From contig JAFQBA010000071.1 of NCBI GenBank assembly GCA_017416845.1, forward strand, positions 1 through 38,036: a stretch of 38,036 nucleotides of DNA. Reading direction: 5' to 3'. The notes beneath the pieces were generated by a model, which saw nothing but the letters and a program-made list of their open reading frames with translations, searched no databases and was not told the origin of the DNA. This stretch comes from Clostridia bacterium. GTDB taxonomy: Bacteria; Bacillota; Clostridia; UMGS1810. The translations under genes and the position numbers were made by a program. Below are positions 7,440-16,324 of this stretch, piece by piece (within the stretch, counting starts at the first letter, position 1; every line of letters begins with the position of its first letter).

Positions 7440-9404
7440 TTATACATGTTTTTCTCTGATTAAACCGCTTTTATATGCTTCAAGAAGTTCAGTCAAAACT
7501 TTGATTTTATTTTTCAGTCTTTCACCATTATCAGTATCTGCAACACGTTTCCTTGAAGGATAGTTTTCAGTCATTGTTTTTGAAGAATGAAGATCTGAAT
7601 CATTTTCTATGACATCATTTACTCCGGTAAAGGTTTCATGCTCCGTGATAGAAAGGCCATAGGAATTGCTTATCAACGTGTATCCGGCAATGCCGGTTGT
7701 GAGCTGATATGGTTTTGAAAACCCACCGTCTATAATATAGAGCTTACCATTGGCTTTGATCGGGCTCTCCCCCTTTCCTGTTTTAACAGGAACATGACCA
7801 TTTATAATGTGAGCGGATGCGGGATCGAGAGAAAATTCTTCAAAAAGCATATGGCAAAGATCCCTCGTTTCAGTAAACAAATAATAATTATTCTTTTCTT
7901 CCTTTGAAAGTTTTTCATCATTTGTAAAATAATTTTCAAAGGCAGAAAGCTTGTTTTTACCAAACAGCGGTGATTTTTTTCCGCACCATAAATACCACAA
8001 AAAATCCGAATCTTCCTCTGACTTTGTTGCAAAGGCTTTTCTCACAATTAAGTCAGCCGCATCAAGATATGCTTTTCCGCTAAGCTTCTCTCCAAAAAAA
8101 GCTACAGTATCGGGTTTGCCTGATGAATCGAGAGGAATGCATCCGTGAAAAAGCAAATTACCGTTGTGAATCTTATACATTCCGCCTTTTTTAATCAAAA
8201 ATCCTATGTGTTCCTGAAGTTTTTCACTGTAAATAAACGAACGACGGAGAGATTCGACAACATATTTTTCTTGCTCGGTAAGCTCATAGGGCTTTGAAAA
8301 ATTAACAGTGGGAAAATTTTTGTCTGTAAGAGGATATTTTTCCCCATCTATGGTTACAATCCCATTTTGAAAATCTATTTTGTCAAGAAAGGTACGGTCT
8401 GACATTTCATATTCGGGATGACGGGCAATGAGCTGACCTTCAAGTTTAAACTGAATTATAGCAATCGCTTTTTGCATTTTGGCTGTGAGAAAAGCATCAT
8501 TTGTGCGAATTGCTTTTTTGTGAGAATCAAGAGGTATAAAAGCTTCGCATTTGTCATCGCCGTATACTTCAAGAGCAAGATTTGTAAGAGTTCGGGTGTT
8601 TATGCCGTAGCCAATTTCAAGAGTGTCAAAATTATTGTAACGAAGTGAATTTCTGATAACATTTGCAATGCACGCATCATTACCGCATGCTGCGCCAATC
8701 CATTCAATGTCATGGTTGCCCCACTGAAAATCAATGGAGTGATATCTCGTGAGTTCATCCATGATTATGTCTGCACGGGGACCACGGTCAAAAATGTCAC
8801 CAAGAATATGCAAATGATCTATAGATAGTCTTCTTATCAGATTTGAAAGAGCAATAATGAATGCATCAGCTCTTCCAACTCCAATTATTGAGCGGATAAT
8901 CTGTGTATAATATTCGTGCTTGTTGATTTCGGCATCGGTAGTGTGCAAAAGCTCGTCGATTATGTACGAAAAATCTCTCGGCATTGCCTTTCTCACCTTG
9001 GAACGAGTGTACTTTGATGCAATGAGTCTGCACAGATCAACCAGGCGGTAAAGGGTTATCGAATACCACTCATCGCATACTACACCTTGATTTTTGAGAT
9101 GCGAAAGCTTTCTTTCGGGATAATACACCAAGGTTGCAAGAGTTTTTCGTTCACTTGCAGTTACAGTGCTTGAATAGAGCATGTCTATTTTGTTCTTAAT
9201 AACTCCCGAAGCGTTTCTCAGAACATGCAAAACCGCTTCATACTCACCGTGAAGATCGCTTATGAAATGCTCTGTACCCTTTGGTAGGCTCAGTATTGCA
9301 CGAAGATTGATTATCTCGGCGCTGACTGCCTGAACTGATGGATAATCATTTGAAAGAAGTTCAAGATAATTAATATTATAAGTGTTATTTTGCAAAATTG
9401 TCAT
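7440..9404 (-). CDS. fbp: Class III fructose-1,6-bisphosphatase
   Basis: A protein of 654 residues, close to the Firmicutes class III enzymes of about 640-670. The calcineurin-like metal motifs are visible: SDLHGEYEAV near residue 50, LGDIFDRGPRAD near 197, GNHDIEWIGAA near 225, and NGHVPVKTGKGESP near 540. It converts fructose-1,6-bisphosphate to fructose-6-phosphate in gluconeogenesis. The ATG lies 6 bp after the sfsA stop, with AGGAAAGG directly before it. No later Met would keep the N-terminal family region. It shares an operon with a sugar-phosphate kinase, which is notable because the two could act in opposite directions. Confidence 0.93.
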   Translation of the reverse strand: MTILQNNTYNINYLELLSNDYPSVQAVSAEIINLRAILSLPKGTEHFISDLHGEYEAVLHVLRNASGVIKNKIDMLYSSTVTASERKTLATLVYYPERKLSHLKNQGVVCDEWYSITLYRLVDLCRLIASKYTRSKVRKAMPRDFSYIIDELLHTTDAEINKHEYYTQIIRSIIGVGRADAFIIALSNLIRRLSIDHLHILGDIFDRGPRADIIMDELTRYHSIDFQWGNHDIEWIGAACGNDACIANVIRNSLRYNNFDTLEIGYGINTRTLTNLALEVYGDDKCEAFIPLDSHKKAIRTNDAFLTAKMQKAIAIIQFKLEGQLIARHPEYEMSDRTFLDKIDFQNGIVTIDGEKYPLTDKNFPTVNFSKPYELTEQEKYVVESLRRSFIYSEKLQEHIGFLIKKGGMYKIHNGNLLFHGCIPLDSSGKPDTVAFFGEKLSGKAYLDAADLIVRKAFATKSEEDSDFLWYLWCGKKSPLFGKNKLSAFENYFTNDEKLSKEEKNNYYLFTETRDLCHMLFEEFSLDPASAHIINGHVPVKTGKGESPIKANGKLYIIDGGFSKPYQLTTGIAGYTLISNSYGLSITEHETFTGVNDVIENDSDLHSSKTMTENYPSRKRVADTDNGERLKNKIKVLTELLEAYKSGLIREKHV

Positions 9405-9410
9405 CCTTTC

Positions 9411-10091
9411 CTAAATACATACCTCAACAAAATTATCTGCCATTACCATGCCGGGACTAACGATACAATCAACGGCAAAAATCTTAACACCTTTTTTTTC
9501 AGCTGTTTTAAGCGCATCGCCAAATTCGGGATGCGTTTTGCAATTGGGAATAAATTTATTTATGTTTTTCATCTGAATAACAAAAAATACATATGCTTCA
9601 AACCCATTATCGATGGCTTTGCAAAGCTCGTTTATATGCTTTACCCCGCGGTCTGTGGGTGCATCAGGAAAGGCGGCAACCCCATCATTTTCAAGAGTAA
9701 CTCCTTTTACCTCAACAAATTTTTTTCCGGCTTCCGACTCTATGTAGAAATCAAACCTTGAATTGCCGTATTTTTTTTCTGCCTTAAACACTGCATCTTT
9801 TCCGAAAAAAACAGTCTTTTTTGCCCACTCGGCAAAGAGCTTGTTTGGTGCCTGGCTATCGATGTTTATAAGTTCACTTCCCTTGTATGCACTGATTAGA
9901 TCAAATTTTGTTTTTCTTTTCGGGGAGTCAAATTCTTGTAAGATAACTCTTGTACCCTCTTTTAAAATCTCCTTGCACCGACCGGTATTTTTTACATGGC
10001 AGATTTCCTCCTTACCGTCAACTTCCACATGGGCTATAAATCTGTTTGGACGAGAAAGAAAAATTCCCTCTCTTATGTTTTCATAAATCAT
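9411..10091 (-). CDS. sfsA: SfsA family DNA/RNA nuclease or sugar fermentation stimulation protein
   Basis: A protein of 226 residues that matches SfsA from end to end. It has an N-terminal OB-like part (RFIAHVEVDG, CHVKNTGRCKEIL), then a nuclease-like core with RFDFYIE, VEVKGVTLE and PDAPTDRGVKH. The family was first linked to maltose fermentation in E. coli and its core resembles PD-(D/E)XK nucleases; the true role is unsettled. The ATG overlaps the kinase stop codon by 4 bp (ATGA), with GAGGA 7 bases upstream, so translation is probably coupled to the kinase. Confidence 0.92.
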   Translation of the reverse strand: MIYENIREGIFLSRPNRFIAHVEVDGKEEICHVKNTGRCKEILKEGTRVILQEFDSPKRKTKFDLISAYKGSELINIDSQAPNKLFAEWAKKTVFFGKDAVFKAEKKYGNSRFDFYIESEAGKKFVEVKGVTLENDGVAAFPDAPTDRGVKHINELCKAIDNGFEAYVFFVIQMKNINKFIPNCKTHPEFGDALKTAEKKGVKIFAVDCIVSPGMVMADNFVEVCI

Positions 10092-11014
10092 TCAACATTC
10101 CTCACATCTATCATCGCTTGATTAAAAAGAGATTCTATACTATCTTTTGACGCAAGGGATTCGGAAAACGCAGTAGCGCTTCCGCAACAAAGACCGAGTT
10201 TCAAAGCATAAGAATAATCCTCTGTTTTGCTGTACCCTGCAAGAAACCCGGCAACCATGGAATCTCCTGCGCCGGTGGTGTTTATCACCTTGCCTTTTGG
10301 CGCATCTGACATGTAAACATTGCCATCGTCACAAACAAGAATCGCCCCATTTGAACCAAGTGAAACCAAAACATTTTGAGCGCCTTTTTTTTGCAGTTCT
10401 TTTGCCGCCGCAACAATTTCGTGAGTGTTTTCAAGATTTTTGCCGAAAATTTCGCAAAGTTCAAAATTGTTTGGTTTGATAAGAAACGGTTTGTATTTAA
10501 GTGACGCAATAAGTGTATCTTTTGTTGCATCAACAACAAAACGGATATTTTTACGTTTAAAAAGTGCCATTATGTCACAATATATAGTTGGCGAAAGACT
10601 TTTGGGAACAGAACCCGCAAGAACCAAAGTGTCACCATCCACCATTAAATCAAGCTTTTTGAAAAGTTTTTCAAGAGAAACACTGTTAACATGAGGAGCA
10701 TTAGCATTGATATCTGTTTCAAGCTTTGATTTGATTTTTACGTTGATTCGTGTCATACCTTCAGGAAGCATAACAAAATCCGAATCAATGTTTTCGGATT
10801 TGAGCATTTCGTAAAGCATGGTTCCCGTGTAACCGGCACAAAAGCCGAGAGCAACAGATTGCATACCAAGTTCCTTTAAAATTGCAGAGACATTTATCCC
10901 CTTGCCGCCGGGATATATTTTTTCATTTTCACTGCGATTTATTTCACCGGGAATACACTCCGGTGAATACAGAACATAATCTATAGCAGGGTTGAGAGTT
11001 AATGTGTATATCAT
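10088..11014 (-). CDS. fruK: PfkB-family 1-phosphofructokinase or tagatose-6-phosphate kinase
   Basis: A protein of 308 residues of the FruK/LacC branch of PfkB kinases. It opens MIYTLTLNPAIDYVL, followed by PGGKGINVSAILKELG (PfkB signature 1). The signature-2 segment NTTGAGDSMVAGF holds the catalytic Asp, and LAGSVPKS is typical of the branch. It phosphorylates fructose-1-phosphate or tagatose-6-phosphate with ATP. No PTS fructose permease or fruR lies next to it in the window, so the substrate is open and the gene symbol is tentative. The ATG at 11014 follows GAGGTG; a Met four codons earlier is less well placed. It is first in the operon, with a good promoter upstream. Confidence 0.85.
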   Translation of the reverse strand: MIYTLTLNPAIDYVLYSPECIPGEINRSENEKIYPGGKGINVSAILKELGMQSVALGFCAGYTGTMLYEMLKSENIDSDFVMLPEGMTRINVKIKSKLETDINANAPHVNSVSLEKLFKKLDLMVDGDTLVLAGSVPKSLSPTIYCDIMALFKRKNIRFVVDATKDTLIASLKYKPFLIKPNNFELCEIFGKNLENTHEIVAAAKELQKKGAQNVLVSLGSNGAILVCDDGNVYMSDAPKGKVINTTGAGDSMVAGFLAGYSKTEDYSYALKLGLCCGSATAFSESLASKDSIESLFNQAMIDVRNVE

Positions 11015-11044
11015 GGTACACCTCACAAAATTTATTCATTATAT

Positions 11045-11073
11045 ATTATACAATAATTTATTAAACAAATCAA
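11045..11073 (-). promoter_or_regulatory. Promoter of the fruK-sfsA-fbp operon
   Basis: On the minus strand TTGATT (11073-11068) and a perfect TATAAT (11050-11045) are 17 bases apart. They lie about 30 bp before the kinase start. The divergent gap to the OPT gene is only 95 bp, so the two promoters must overlap or sit back to back. A weak plus-strand candidate (TTAAAC, 17 bases, TATATT, about 11061-11089) could serve the OPT gene. Confidence 0.72.
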
Positions 11074-11109
11074 GAGATTGAAATATATTATTCGAAGGAA
11101 GGTATTGTC

Positions 11110-13023
11110 ATGAACAAACAAGACAAATTCAAACCCTATGTTCCTCACGAAAAAAAGACAAGCGAATTAACTCTTGCATCTGTCATAACGGGAATTGTTC
11201 TTGCAATTGTTTTTGGTGCGTCAAATGCATATCTTGGTCTGAGGGTAGGAATAACGGTATCGGCTTCAATTCCGGCAGCAGTTCTTGCCATGGGAATAAT
11301 CAGAGTTGTCCTCAGAAGAAACTCCGTTTTGGAGAGCAACATTGTCCAAACCATCGGCTCTGCAGGCGAATCTGTGGCAGCGGGGGCAATTTTCACATTG
11401 CCTGCACTGTTTCTTTGGGCTGCAGAAGGAAAAACGGAAAAACCGGATATTTTTGAAATAACAATTATTGCATTAATCGGTGGATTACTTGGTGTGTTTT
11501 TTATGATACCGCTTAGAAATGCACTTATAGTTAAAGAACACAAAAACCTCCCCTATCCCGAGGGCAGTGCATGTGCCGAGGTTCTTCTCGCAGGAGAAAA
11601 AACATCAAACTCATCATCAACGGTTTTTAAAGGAATGGGGCTCGGTGCGGTTTTAAAATTTATTGTCGATGGACTAAAACTTGTCAAAAGCGAAATCTCT
11701 TTTAAGACAAAATTTTTCGCCGGTGAAATAGGAACTCAAGTTTATCCGGCGGTGCTTAGTGTCGGTTATATCTGCGGTCCGAAAATTTCGGGATATCTGT
11801 TCTCCGGAGGAGTTCTCAGTTGGCTTGTTATCATACCGCTTATCGTACTTTTTGGCGAAAATTCTTATGTTGCATCGGAAAGCTTTTCAATTGGAGAAAT
11901 CTTTTCCCAAAGTGGTGCCGGCGGAATATGGAGTACGCACATTCGCTACATCGGTGCAGGAGCACTCGCCGCCGGAGGGATTATCAGTCTCATAAAAACA
12001 CTACCTCTGATTTTAAAAACTTTTGCAAAGTCTGTAAACTCCATTGCGTTGCAGGAACATAGAACAGAGCTTAGGAGAACAGAAAAAGACATAAACATGA
12101 AACTTGTTCTCATTTCAATTGCTTTGCTGACAGTGTTCATGTGGCTTGTCCCTGCAGTGCCCATTAGTTTTGCCGGAGCTGTCATGGTTGTTGTTTTTGG
12201 ATTTTTTTTTGCGGCTGTATCATCAAGAATGGTCGGTCTTGTAGGAAGCAGCAACAATCCGATATCAGGCATGGCTATTGCAACACTCCTCGCCGCAACA
12301 CTGATTTTGAAGCTTTCGGGTGTCACCGGAATCAGAGGAATGGTTAATGCAATTGCAATAGGCTCTGTTATATGCATCATTTCTGCCATTGCCGGAGACA
12401 CATCGCAAGATTTGAAAACCGGGTTCATTTTGGGGGCGACACCCAAAAAACAGCAAATAGGCGAAATCATCGGAGTTGTATGCTCTGCCCTTGCAATCGG
12501 AGCAACACTCTATCTTCTTGACCTGGCATGGGGATTTGGTTCTGATGAGCTTGCCGCTCCTCAGGCAACATTGATGAAGATTATCACAGAGGGAGTTATG
12601 GAAGGAAGTCTGCCATGGACCTTGGTGCTTTGCGGTGTGTTTATAACTGTGTTTGCACATTGTGTCCGGATTCCGGTTCTGCCCTTTGCTATCGGTGTAT
12701 ATTTGCCGATTCATCTCACAAGTTGTATAATGATTGGCGGACTCATCAGATGGACAGTTGAAAAAATAACAAAACACGAAGATGACAGAAAAATTGCAAC
12801 AACGAAAGGAACACTTTTTTGTTCAGGTCTGATTGCAGGCGAAGGAATTGTGGGAATTGCATTGGCACTGCTTGCAGTGATGAAAGTAGATAGCATTATC
12901 GACCTATCTTCATATGTTTCTCCTGTTGTATCCTTTGGCGGCGCAATTGTTCTCCTTGTATTAACAGCAGCATTGCTTATATTCAGCTGCGTCCGGATAA
13001 AACAAGCTGAAGGGATAAAATAA
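11110..13023 (+). CDS. OPT-family oligopeptide or metal-chelate transporter
   Basis: A very hydrophobic protein of 637 residues with about 14-16 membrane spans. It starts after a cytoplasmic head (YVPHEKKTSELTLASVITG). The NPISGMAIATL stretch and the LRVGITVSASIPAAVL region are characteristic of prokaryotic OPT transporters, and LPYPEGSACAEVL is a hallmark. These secondary transporters import small peptides or metal-ligand complexes, probably with protons. The start follows GGAAGG at a spacing of 8. It stands alone on the plus strand, divergent from the kinase operon, with a weak hairpin after it. Its substrate cannot be told from the context. Confidence 0.92.
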   Translation: MNKQDKFKPYVPHEKKTSELTLASVITGIVLAIVFGASNAYLGLRVGITVSASIPAAVLAMGIIRVVLRRNSVLESNIVQTIGSAGESVAAGAIFTLPALFLWAAEGKTEKPDIFEITIIALIGGLLGVFFMIPLRNALIVKEHKNLPYPEGSACAEVLLAGEKTSNSSSTVFKGMGLGAVLKFIVDGLKLVKSEISFKTKFFAGEIGTQVYPAVLSVGYICGPKISGYLFSGGVLSWLVIIPLIVLFGENSYVASESFSIGEIFSQSGAGGIWSTHIRYIGAGALAAGGIISLIKTLPLILKTFAKSVNSIALQEHRTELRRTEKDINMKLVLISIALLTVFMWLVPAVPISFAGAVMVVVFGFFFAAVSSRMVGLVGSSNNPISGMAIATLLAATLILKLSGVTGIRGMVNAIAIGSVICIISAIAGDTSQDLKTGFILGATPKKQQIGEIIGVVCSALAIGATLYLLDLAWGFGSDELAAPQATLMKIITEGVMEGSLPWTLVLCGVFITVFAHCVRIPVLPFAIGVYLPIHLTSCIMIGGLIRWTVEKITKHEDDRKIATTKGTLFCSGLIAGEGIVGIALALLAVMKVDSIIDLSSYVSPVVSFGGAIVLLVLTAALLIFSCVRIKQAEGIK

Positions 13024-13080
13024 TAAAGAAGTTCTCATTCAGCTTGGGTTTGACTTTGGTGCGCCGTCATTCATTTGGTG

Positions 13081-13105
13081 AAGCCGCAAAAGCGGACTTT
13101 TATTT
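13081..13105 (+). terminator. Weak intrinsic terminator after the OPT gene
   Basis: AAG-CCGC (13081-13087) pairs across an AAAA loop with GCGG-a-CTT (13092-13099), with one bulged base, and is followed by TTATTT. The stem is short, so termination may be partial. It lies 58 bp downstream of the transporter stop. Confidence 0.45.
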
Positions 13106-13137
13106 ACACAACTCTTTCCACTTAATAAACAGCATAC

Positions 13138-13182
13138 AAAAAGCGTATCTCAATTTATGATAATCAAATCTGAGATACGCTT
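13138..13182 (-). terminator. Perfect 12-bp hairpin terminator facing left (relic of a lost gene)
   Basis: AAGCGTATCTCA (13141-13152) pairs perfectly with TGAGATACGCTT (13171-13182) around an 18-nt loop. On the minus strand a run of five T follows (13142-13138). No intact minus-strand gene ends here. The hairpin lies 12 bp downstream of the remnant quinone-oxidoreductase stop codon at 13195, so it is probably that gene's old terminator. Confidence 0.65.
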
Positions 13183-13194
13183 ATTATATTATGG

Positions 13195-13227
13195 TTATTT
13201 AACCGTGAGAACCACCTTGCCCACATT
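13195..13227 (-). pseudogene. 3' remnant of a quinone oxidoreductase gene (last 10 codons and stop)
   Basis: These 33 bases are identical to 29118-29150, the end of the quinone oxidoreductase gene at 29118-30101. On the minus strand they encode NVGKVVLTVK and TAA. The identity stops abruptly at 13227, where glycosidase-like coding sequence begins on the other strand. An intact copy elsewhere in the window plus a private terminator here point to a second copy that was deleted, or to a rearrangement. Confidence 0.75.
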
Positions 13228-13229
13228 AT

Positions 13230-13553
13230 TTCAGAAGATACACCATGCGTCTTGACGGATTTTTCTCATGGTATGCAAAGCACAAAGGCGGATGCGTGCT
13301 GACAAAGCCTCTCACCTTTGAGGGAAATGAACTTGAAATAAATTTTTCAACCTCTGTTGCCGGGCTTGTGAAAATAAGCATATGTGATGAAAACGGCACT
13401 GTGATTGAAGGATATGAAAGCAAAATCATTTTTGGTGACAGTGTCAACAGAAAGGTTAAATTTGAAAAACCGCTCTCCACTGTGTCGGGCAAAGCCGTTC
13501 GTCTCAAAATTGAGCTTAAAGATGCACATCTTTATTCATTTAAATTTAATTGA
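13230..13553 (+). pseudogene. C-terminal fragment of a large glycosidase-like protein
   Basis: The frame encodes about 107 residues. From the earliest Met (13245) it reads MRLDGFFSWYAKHKGGCVLT, and the in-frame triplets before that Met (RRYT) also look like family sequence. The remainder (beta-rich, FEGNELEINF, IIFGDSVNRKVKFE, AVRLKIELKDAHLYSFKF) resembles the C-terminal beta-sandwich of 600-700-residue Firmicutes glycosyl-hydrolase/BNR-like proteins. No ribosome binding site precedes the Met, and the sequence abuts the foreign remnant at 13227. It is best read as the surviving tail of a truncated gene. The family assignment rests on memory of similar tails, so it is moderate. Confidence 0.6.
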
Positions 13554-13567
13554 TGCATAGATGCATA

Positions 13568-13601
13568 TAAAAAACACCCCCGAACGTCGGTTGTTCGGGG
13601 G
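13568..13601 (-). terminator. Intrinsic terminator ending the polysaccharide operon
   Basis: CCCCCGAAC (13577-13585) pairs perfectly with GTTCGGGGG (13593-13601) around a 7-nt loop. On the minus strand the stem is followed by GTG and then a run of T (13574-13568). It lies just past the Gfo/Idh stop at 13607, a textbook operon end. Confidence 0.88.
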
Positions 13602-13606
13602 TAATT

Positions 13607-14881
13607 TTATAATAGTCCTATTTCTTTTTTGTATTCATCCAAATTAACAACTGTTTTATTGAGTCGTGATTTTTCTGCCGCAAAGGTGGTAATGTGATTG
13701 TCTACCGAAATGGCAATTTCGCTCAGCATATCACCGTCATAATCTTCGGCAATATACTTATAGAGAGTTTCTACAATTCCCGAGTCTCCGCCTCCGTGAC
13801 CGCTTACTATTGAATCGTCAAGATTCTTTTCCCATGGTTTGATTATTGTGTGCTCTCTTGTTTTAAAGTTAAAATAATCAAGCATATTATCGGACATATT
13901 ACCATATATTTCGCCCTCGGTTCCCATAATCCGTATGTACCTGCCTCCTTCATTGAATGAAGACATGTTGAATGATGCAATTGCACCGTTTTCATACTCA
14001 AGATTAACCACTTGATGATCCACAACGTCATTATCACATTTGAATACACATTTTCCATATTGAGTCTTTGTTAAAACTCTGTTGTAATCTTCTTCGGTTG
14101 CATTATCTTTTTGAAGTGCGTGATGAGCATACCAATCTTTGTGATTTCTGTTGTAGATAACCGTAGCATCATACAAACACTTGTCCCTGTACGGACAGCC
14201 CTCAATGCAATAATCGGGTGAACCCTCGGGAGCATTTTCTTTTGTAAAATATGATAAACGCCCGAAAGAATGAACATTTTCACATTTTGAATCTATAAGC
14301 CACTGCAATATGTCAATATCATGGCAGGATTTTGCCAACAACATATTTGAGCTTTTTTGAGTGTTTCCCCAATTTCCCCTTACATAACTGTGGCTGTGGT
14401 GCAGATTCCCAACATTTTCACTGTGATGAATTGATAGTACATGACCGACTTTGTTGTCTTTAATCATTTCTTTTATTTTCATAAAGAATTTTGTGTATCT
14501 CAAAACATGACACACCAAAACCTTTACACCTTTTATTTTAGCCGCATTGGCAATATCCACACACTCATTTACTGTTGGAGCGGCAGGCTTTTCCAAAAGA
14601 AGATTGTATCCAAGTTCAATAGCCTTCATTGCCGGAGCGTGGTGCAATTGGTCGGGCGTTGCAATCACCGCAATGTCTGCAAATTTTTGAAGTTCAAGCA
14701 ACGGTTCCCAGCTTGTGAAACACATTTCCTCGGGAACATTATGCATATTTTTAATTCTGTTTCGTCTCTCAACAATAGGTTCTGCTATACCCACAATCTG
14801 AAAATTGCCCTTAGCCATTTCCTTGGAATATGATGTACCTCTTCCGCCTGCACCTATGAGAATCACTTTCAGTTTTTTCAT
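13607..14881 (-). CDS. Gfo/Idh/MocA-family NAD(P)-dependent sugar oxidoreductase
   Basis: A protein of 424 residues. The N-terminal Rossmann fold has IGAGGRG at residues 9-15, and the EKPAAPTVNE segment (EKP motif) is near 96. The central SCHDIDILQW stretch supplies the usual catalytic His/Asp. An inserted Cys-rich motif, C-x3-C-P-Y-R-D-K-C near residue 228, marks a Firmicutes subgroup of long Gfo/Idh enzymes and may bind a metal. The start follows AAAGGACGG. It is last in the surface polysaccharide operon, 37 bp after the GH39 gene. It probably oxidises or epimerises a released sugar or uronate in the cytoplasm. Confidence 0.87.
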   Translation of the reverse strand: MKKLKVILIGAGGRGTSYSKEMAKGNFQIVGIAEPIVERRNRIKNMHNVPEEMCFTSWEPLLELQKFADIAVIATPDQLHHAPAMKAIELGYNLLLEKPAAPTVNECVDIANAAKIKGVKVLVCHVLRYTKFFMKIKEMIKDNKVGHVLSIHHSENVGNLHHSHSYVRGNWGNTQKSSNMLLAKSCHDIDILQWLIDSKCENVHSFGRLSYFTKENAPEGSPDYCIEGCPYRDKCLYDATVIYNRNHKDWYAHHALQKDNATEEDYNRVLTKTQYGKCVFKCDNDVVDHQVVNLEYENGAIASFNMSSFNEGGRYIRIMGTEGEIYGNMSDNMLDYFNFKTREHTIIKPWEKNLDDSIVSGHGGGDSGIVETLYKYIAEDYDGDMLSEIAISVDNHITTFAAEKSRLNKTVVNLDEYKKEIGLL

Positions 14882-14918
14882 ATTGTTAACCGTCCTTTAT
14901 TACGAGCTTACCAAAATT

Positions 14919-16319
14919 TTATTTCGATAATACATTATCATTTAAAGTATTACAAATCAGATATACTGATCCGCTCGAAGCAACAAAATCAAGCGGATCA
15001 ACGTCAATTTTTTCAAGCATGTGCAATTCATCAATAACATAAACCATCAATTCAGGGTCGAGATTTGTTTTTATATGAATATCTTGATTTGAAATGTTTG
15101 TTATCAGCACCGCTTTTTTATCTCCGCTATATGCCGCAAGAGAATATATATCTCCCTCAGCGAAACCGGAACATTCAGCCTGATTACCAAGCTTATACAG
15201 TTCATTGAATGCTTTGAATGCATAATACAGTGCAAAAGGTTTTCTTGTTATTGGATTGAACATACCTGCATAATCTGATATACCTATTCTTGCATCATAA
15301 TAACATAGTATTTGTGTTTTGGTATTCTGCATAGCACACATCATAGATGCACTTTTTGCCGCAGCCAAACTTGTGCCAAGCTCAGCTCGTGCAATATCAT
15401 GCATAGCCAAAGGATCGCTTCTGTCTTCGCACACATTATTCCATTCATTCAAATGAGTTTCCAAAGTACAAAATCCAAATTCTTTCAGCCTCTTGTCAAG
15501 ATAATTAGCCGCCATAACAGTTTTTTCTGTTGAAAGATAACTGTGCCACGAGAAAAAATCTATTGGCACCCCATGACTCTTTATGTATTCAAAAAAACCC
15601 TCAAAGAAATCTATAAAATGCGCACTCCGAGCTCCGGCATAAAGAGCATCATCAGATTTGTTGCAACTTAATCCAAATTTTTCCGGATTGGAGAAAATAT
15701 GTCTGAATCCACAAGAAGCATATCCACCAATCATGATAGTGTCTCCAAACTGTTTTTTTAAATGTTTTGCAGTTACCTCATACAACTTATAATACTCCTC
15801 GGATGTCCCATGCCACATCTGGTTTTCAGTGTTATCTCTGCCATTATCCGGTTCATTCCATATTTCCCAATATTTTATTCCGTAATAAAACCCGTTGGCC
15901 CAGCCTTCATTATAATGTTTTATTATATGCTCGCAAATACTCGACCATTTATCATAATCATTGGGCGGAAAGATTCTGTATGCTTTAACATTGTGAAAGT
16001 TTTCTATAGTGACACCCAGTCTGAAAACAGGAGTACAGTTATTTTCATAAAGTCGTGCAATAAGCCAATCGGTAAACTCAAAATCATAAGACGACGCATC
16101 CTTTTCGTCTGCGTCAAAATTCCTGAATATATTCGGAATATCAACAAACAAATTACCACCAAAAGCCCCTCCCACATCATGGAGCCTTGAATATGGAATA
16201 CCGGCATCTGCCAGATAATGAAACATCTCATCATTGAGTCCTATTATTGGAGCCTGACCTACTCCGTGCATAGGCTTAATTTTGCCTTTTTTCTTTTGGA
16301 AATCAATATGTATATTCAT
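14919..16319 (-). CDS. GH39-family glycoside hydrolase (beta-xylosidase or iduronidase-like)
   Basis: A cytoplasmic protein of 466 residues without signal peptide. It is a TIM-barrel clan A glycosidase: IKYWEIWNEPDN holds the acid/base Glu156, and THLNEWN holds the probable nucleophile Glu292. The N-terminal GVGQAPIIGLND and SRLHDVGG are typical of GH39, which includes beta-xylosidases and alpha-L-iduronidases. A C-terminal beta-sandwich follows. The start at 16319 is chosen because AGAGGA lies 8 bases upstream; earlier Mets at 16328 and 16358 are poorly placed. With a heparinase-type lyase in the same operon, it probably acts on imported oligosaccharides. The precise linkage is unknown. Confidence 0.82.
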   Translation of the reverse strand: MNIHIDFQKKKGKIKPMHGVGQAPIIGLNDEMFHYLADAGIPYSRLHDVGGAFGGNLFVDIPNIFRNFDADEKDASSYDFEFTDWLIARLYENNCTPVFRLGVTIENFHNVKAYRIFPPNDYDKWSSICEHIIKHYNEGWANGFYYGIKYWEIWNEPDNGRDNTENQMWHGTSEEYYKLYEVTAKHLKKQFGDTIMIGGYASCGFRHIFSNPEKFGLSCNKSDDALYAGARSAHFIDFFEGFFEYIKSHGVPIDFFSWHSYLSTEKTVMAANYLDKRLKEFGFCTLETHLNEWNNVCEDRSDPLAMHDIARAELGTSLAAAKSASMMCAMQNTKTQILCYYDARIGISDYAGMFNPITRKPFALYYAFKAFNELYKLGNQAECSGFAEGDIYSLAAYSGDKKAVLITNISNQDIHIKTNLDPELMVYVIDELHMLEKIDVDPLDFVASSGSVYLICNTLNDNVLSK

Positions 16320-16324
16320 ACTAT

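Noticed and set aside
11946..12777. Long minus-strand frames inside the OPT gene
   Set aside because: They are antisense to a clear membrane transporter and have no family features.
13024..13230. Possible riboswitch or small RNA downstream of the OPT gene
   Set aside because: Only two simple hairpins are visible and both are better read as terminators.
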